The translations under genes and the position numbers were made by a program. 64,000 bases of DNA, from assembly GCA_949318235.1 (NCBI GenBank), contig OX439130.1:37024085-37088084 (forward strand), given 5' to 3'. Under the pieces are notes generated by a model. That model was given only the letters and a program-made list of their open reading frames with translations, made no database searches and was not told the origin of the DNA. Source of the stretch: Ecdyonurus torrentis (Eukaryota; Arthropoda; Insecta; Ephemeroptera; Heptageniidae). Below, in pieces: positions 59,203 to 64,000 of this stretch (the first letter of the stretch is position 1; every line of letters starts with the position of its first letter).

Positions 59203-60450
59203 CGTTTTTGATACCTGAAATATTCAAGTAAGTGGAGAAATTGGTAAAATGTTACATGAAGTGTTCATGTTAAGTGATGGAATTTTTTTTATATGTGTAC
59301 GCTGTAACGACCCAGCATAGTCGTTACTGTATTAAAATCTTTTTATTTCTTTTATATATAAAAATAGTATTCCTTTAGAAATATTTTTTTTTGCCAATAT
59401 TGTAAAATATAGAGTTAAGTGCAGAATTCTTTGCTATTGTGTGCTCTGCCGTGGCGTAATTATACTGTCCCGCGTGTATAGCTTTTTATTATTGTTATCG
59501 CGAATAGCCGGCTCCAGACACTTGCATGTCACGGATGCATCGCGGGGGATGGACCGTTAGCTTCCTCCCTCTATGTGAGTACTGCACTTACTTTTAGCCT
59601 CGTAGGCCAGGTGCCGGTTTAAGTTTTTTATACTAACTTTATCGCCCCGCTAATAGTAAATTGTTTTTGCAAACAAAAATAAATAAGTTACTTTGTATAT
59701 TATATATTATAAATAAGATATGAAAGAAATCATATTTTATTTTCCTAAGTAAAATTAGCAAAATTATAATTTCAAATTTTATTTTTAATATATATTGTTT
59801 TATTATTATTGTTCTTTTAAAAAATAAGAAAAAAACATGCTTATTACGTATTTTATTTGTAACTTTAAAAAAAATGAAGTATATAATATTAATTATTTTG
59901 GGTCTATTTTTTGGCGCAATCTTGGTTTTTACATCGTTTACGTGCAGTAATACATAACTGCCACGCCCTTGTTGACGCCATCTTGGTTATTAAACTTGTT
60001 AATGAACGCAAGAATCATTTTTATCCACACATCTAAGGCGCCGTCTTGGTTTTTACCTAGTGTACGTGCGCTACAATCCAACTGCCACGGCCTTGTCAAT
60101 GCTGTCTTGGTTTTGAAATTCATAGATATACGCAAGCTTGTGTAGATTGTGTGCAAGCATCCACACATTTTGTCTGGATGCATCTACACAATCTTTTTCC
60201 TCGTGTACGTGTGCTAACACACTTGCCACGCCCATATCACCGCCATCTTGGTTTGTTAACCTTGCGGACGTACGCGAGAAGCAGCGCTTAACACAAAAAT
60301 GCCGCCATTTATTTTTAAACCTCGTCAACGTACGTAATCTACACAATAAACATTAATCCACGTTCTGAGCAATCCATACAACTTTACTATCAACTTCTAA
60401 ACAAAAAATACTAGTGTGTTGTATATATCAAGTTTTAATGAATTTGACTT
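59203..60450 (+). repeat. C and D parts of a CDA unit
   Basis: Matches 26584-27830. C includes TGTAACGACCCAGCATAGTC near 59305, and D follows from about 59686. The small ORFs on both strands (59938-60356) fall in the repeated CGCCATCTTGG blocks and are not genes. Confidence 0.8.
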
Positions 60451-60464
60451 TTAAAATGAAGTGA

Positions 60465-62458
60465 AGCACATTTTATTTTCCTAAGTAAATTTAGCAAAAT
60501 TTGAATTTGAAGCATTATTTTTATTAAATTTATTTTTATTATTATTGTTCTTTAAAAAAATAGGAATAAACATTCTTTTTACGTATTTTATTTATTATTA
60601 CTTTAAATATAAATAAAGTATTTAAAGTAAATTATTATGGATCTTTTTTTTACGCAAACTGGGTTTTTACATCGTGTAGTGCGCTAATACATAACTTCTA
60701 CGCCTTTTTCTAGGCTTTATTGGATTTTAAACTTGTTTTAGTATGCAATAATCATTTTAATCCACACAAATAAGTAGCCATCTTGGTTTTTACGTCATGT
60801 ACGTATGCTAATATACAACTGCCATGCCTTTGTCGACTCTGTCTTTGTTTTTAACTTAATAGACGTACGCGAGCTTGGGAGGATTGTGTGTATGCATCCA
60901 CTCATTTTGTGTGGATGCATCTCTCACACAGCACTGAATGACCCATAGATACCTTACATATATCCGAAATTATATCCCATTTAACTCCGCTGTAGGTCCA
61001 CCCAAATGTCCCGCCCACTGGTATAAAGCATATAGGTCTATGGGATATATATGAAAAAATTTACATTTTATGTTAAATTAAATGGGATATGATAAAAAAA
61101 ATTTGAGGGGGTTAGGGGGTTGGGAGGTATATAAGCAATGTATTTTTAACCTTTGTTTTCAGTATTTTCCCAATTTTACATGGGCAAATAATAACCCCCA
61201 ATCCCCCCCCCCTTCCCCCAGGTCGAAGGAAGTGCTACTTGTGTGCGTTGTGCGTGCCCAAGTCCGAAAATATTAATGACTTGTAAAAGTTGTGTAATAT
61301 CATTTAACATGGGCAACTCTTGAAACCTCATCCCCCTCCCCAATAGGTCGAGGGAAGGGTTTTGGTTTTGGCCAAAAGACAGAAAATATTTAAGACTTAA
61401 AATTGTGTGTCCGCCACTGAGACATGAAATTACAGAATATAACATGGATATTTGGAGGACACTATAACTATTAATTTTCAGTATGACTTTACAGGTAGCG
61501 ATGGATTTTTAAAATCTATTAAGTTATATAATTATAAAAATTGTTGTTTTATGATTTAAATTGTTTGCCTATAATTAAATGCACAAAAACTATACTTTAT
61601 ACTATTATAAAATCAATTATTTGGCACGATATAAAAAATTAGCATTATTTAAAATTCTTAAATAAACACTGCCCCCTGGTGGATATACCTATGGATATTT
61701 TGATATTTTTGGGATATCGAATAGATATAAATACATTAAAATGTTATAGTGACTAAAAAAATCAATTAGCATGACATATAACTTTTAGGTAAATAAATTC
61801 ATACCATATCATCAAATCTTTCAATGAAACAAATTTTGTGAGTGAAATTTTAAATATCCACTCTTGTATATTATTTAGATATACCAGTAGATATAAAAAA
61901 ATTGCACCAAAATGTATTTATGGATTAAAACTATACATAAAACTTAATAAAACTGGCACCTCCTGAGAAAAAAAGGGTTGAAAATAAGTAGACATATAAT
62001 TTTAGATATGTTTTTTTATATCCAAGCTAAATATTCCATAGACATTTAAGGTTCATTTTAAATGGACGAGATATATTTTGGATATTGGGATATCCAATTT
62101 TGAATATGGGAATATGAATATCTATTAAATCAACCGTGCTGTGTGGGCTACACAATCTTTTACATCGTGTACGTGTGCTAACATACCTGCCATGCCCATA
62201 TCACCACCATTTTGGTTTGTTTACCTTATCAACGAATGCGAGAAGCAGCGCTTTAAACAAAAACGCCGCATTTTATTTTTTTTACCTCGTGGACGTACGT
62301 GATCCACACTAATCCACATTCTGAGCAATCCATACTACTCTACTTTCAACTTCTGAACAAAAAAAAATAGTGCGTTCTATAGATCAAGTTTTAATGTATT
62401 TGACTTTCTAAACGATTGTTATGAAACATTCATACAGAAAAAAATTAATAAAGATTTC
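60465..62458 (+). repeat. Second D copy in tandem, split by an element
   Basis: D restarts at about 60465 directly after the previous copy and runs to 60922, then resumes at 62148 and continues to about 62458, ending AATAAAGATTTCATAT. Confidence 0.75.
60923..62147. mobile_element. Motif-array element 5 (GGATATCC type)
   Basis: 1,225 bp with ends CTCACACAGCACTG and (complement of the right) CCCACACAGCACGG, flanked by CT (60921-60922 and 62148-62149). The intact target is seen in the neighbouring D copy near 60175. Variants of GGATATCC, GGATATTT and ATAGATATA occur throughout, densest near the ends. Two short ORFs (61082-61276 plus, 61176-61445 minus) overlap each other and contain no recognised domain. 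Same terminal type as element 2 at 21351. Confidence 0.8.
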
Positions 62459-63180
62459 ATATCGCCGTGTTCGCGCTAAAAACGTTCGACTAACAAAACG
62501 TGAACTTGCATTTCTGACCAGTCCGACCAAACGTGAAGTTGCATTTTTGGCCAAAATCTTTTTATTTGATACATTGAAAGACAATTTATTTGCCTACCAC
62601 TTTACCAGGTTTAAGAAGTATCCTTCTTATTTTCATTATGTTATTTAAATTCTTAAACATAGGTTCAGCACTCAGCAGTATAATTATTTTGTATTTTTTC
62701 GTTCGAAAAACGTGAACTTGCGTATTATAAGGTCTACCAACCTTAAAATTTTCTTCTTAATTAAATACATTGTATTTAATACTTAGAAAATAATTGCAGT
62801 CTTTTATTACGTATTATTAGTAATTTTTAAATATAATCTATTTAAAAAAATAAATTAATAGATTAAACTTTTTTTTATTCTTAACATGTTTAAGTTGATG
62901 ATATGGTAGTGCTCAGTTGGCATCGTAATGTTAAAGCTCCCTAATATCAGCTGCTAAAATATGGCTGAAGTGCAATAAAGTCTTCATGATTTTACAAGGT
63001 AATTTTTTACAATTTTACAGTATTACAATTATTTCCCTGAAAATTTACATATTTAGTTAAAAATTTTAAAATGTATTTAACGTAAAAAAAATACTGCGCG
63101 TATTTTAGTTCCGATTTCGCACTTTAATAAATGTTTATTACCTTTGTATTTCCACGTTCTTTGTTCTAATGAAATACTGT
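62459..63180. other. Non-coding stretch
   Basis: AT-rich. A duplicated AAACGTGAACTTGCATTT-like segment occurs near 62498, 62529 and 62708. A 75-codon ORF at 62421-62648 has no recognisable features. Confidence 0.35.
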
Positions 63181-63229
63181 TTCACAAACTGTTTTAGATG
63201 GCTCGTCTCAAGCAATTTGAAGTCGAGGA

Positions 63230-64000
63230 AATGTTATAAGAACGGACTTATAATGTTGAAAATACAGCCTTATTGGAAAAAGAACAAACATTACAACTAA
63301 TAGAACAAAATTTAAGCGAACACTTTAACAGTAGAAGTTCCATTTTAGAGATTTCTATTTTATCACTACAAAAACAAAATGTTAGTGCAGTAAACAAAAA
63401 AGAAAGCATCGCCAGTTATCTATTACAGGGAAAGAAAATGAGAAAAAGATTGAAAATAAAAAGCTAAGAAAAAAAGGGCAAGAATATGAAGGTAGAAGTA
63501 AAGTGGGAGGTGAAATTGTGTTGCTTATAAAAGAGGCAAAAGTACTGGGCCCTGCGTGTACAAGTATAAAATTTGCTAAATCAAAGAATACAAGATTTTG
63601 TCACTTGCTTAAAAAGAATATACGAAATGAAATAAAAAATCAATTCTGGTTTGGCATGACGTTGGATGTTAAAAAATGTACATCAAATCTTTATTTAACA
63701 CATGTGAACCAAAACGTAGGGCAGGTAATTATAATGCTGTTGGCTCCAGAGTAAAAGCTACCTCATCATATTTCCCTAAATATCAGAACTCTCATAAACA
63801 AGTGTGCATACATAAATTATTTAAATACGTTGTTCTAAAACCGTCGACGGATAGTCTGTGATTGTATTTCTAAGTCAGTCGAATGTCTGCCACTCGAGAT
63901 GTCCTTAAAAATACCTGAATACTATGCAATTGAAAAGCTAAAGCCAACACGAAAACATCTTGTGCAGTTCCTAGATAATCTACCTAAAGTTCTGCACGTT
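63230..64000 (+). pseudogene. Degraded 5' half of the transposase-like family seen at 2-529 (cut by window edge)
   Basis: Pieces in order: a helical Gln/Leu-rich segment (63273-63425); a probable splice acceptor TTACAG near 63428; then a basic KKLRKKGQEYEGR stretch and a LGPACTS...KNTRFCHLL region with paired cysteines, followed by IRNEIKNQFWFGM. The frame then shifts near 63680 to continue as MYIKSLF...VCIHKLFKYVV until a stop at about 63860, and a further open piece runs from about 63880 to the edge. I recognise this order as the N-terminal half of the same uncharacterised insect family whose C-terminal half is at 2-529. The frameshift and stop indicate decay. Confidence 0.45.

Noticed and set aside
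59938..60356. Overlapping ORFs on both strands in repeat D
   Set aside because: They follow the internal CGCCATCTTGG/GTACGTGCG repeats and are not preserved between D copies.

Overview
This is a eukaryotic, AT-rich, gene-poor stretch dominated by transposable elements. Introns with GT-AG ends, an insect-type endogenous retrovirus with a baculovirus-F-like envelope, a CGGBP1-like hAT transposase, and a repeated transposase-like gene all suggest an insect genome, plausibly a hemipteran such as an aphid. That assignment is inference from the type of content only. I see no ordinary single-copy host gene, no tRNA or rRNA, and no CRISPR.

Layout. 1-529: the 3' end of a transposase-like gene; a degraded 5' half of what looks like the same family sits at the other edge (63.2-64.0 kb). 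0.5-4.9 kb: AT-rich DNA with rearranged pieces of an interspersed repeat (here called unit CDA, parts C, D and A) and a moderate-GC island. 4.9-17.3 kb: an inverted-repeat element whose loop received a complete, very young endogenous retrovirus (6016-15382). Its LTRs are 455 bp with one mismatch and its target duplication is ATGA. It carries gag, pol in the -1 frame with one in-frame stop, a small cysteine-bearing ORF, and env. 17.9-22.5 kb: two motif-array elements and about 700 bp of (CATT)n. 22.7-25.8 kb: a decayed envelope gene of a second retroelement, split by another motif-array element. 26.6-29.5 kb: a full CDA unit. 29.5-36.8 kb and 38.97-42.94 kb: two related, ORF-less long-inverted-repeat elements with TTA target duplications, each carrying a motif-array element inside. 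43.1-45.6 kb: a foldback element. 46.5-51.5 kb: a hAT element with a six-exon transposase gene and 8-bp target duplication GACATTTG, itself invaded by a second 8-bp-TSD element. 50.8-59.2 kb: a very large palindrome (about 4.16-kb arms, 50-bp spacer). 59.2-62.5 kb: more CDA/D copies, one split by a further motif-array element.

The most unusual pattern is a group of at least five different elements (17899-20029, 21351-22326, 23495-24787 with its relative 41367-42903, 31998-35058, 60923-62147). They share CYC...GRG termini and 2-bp target duplications. Each is filled with many copies of its own short, often self-complementary motif: ACGATGACA-type, GTATAC, GGACGTCC, AAGATCTTG and GGATATCC. Several insertion points can be proved from an uninterrupted copy of the target in the same window. 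None carries a recognisable gene. This looks like one superfamily of non-autonomous DNA transposons with family-specific motif arrays, and I could not assign it to a named superfamily.

The nesting gives a relative history: CDA units first; then hAT, TTA-type, TA-type and motif-array insertions into them; then the inverted duplication that made the palindrome. The retrovirus looks recent because its LTRs are nearly identical.
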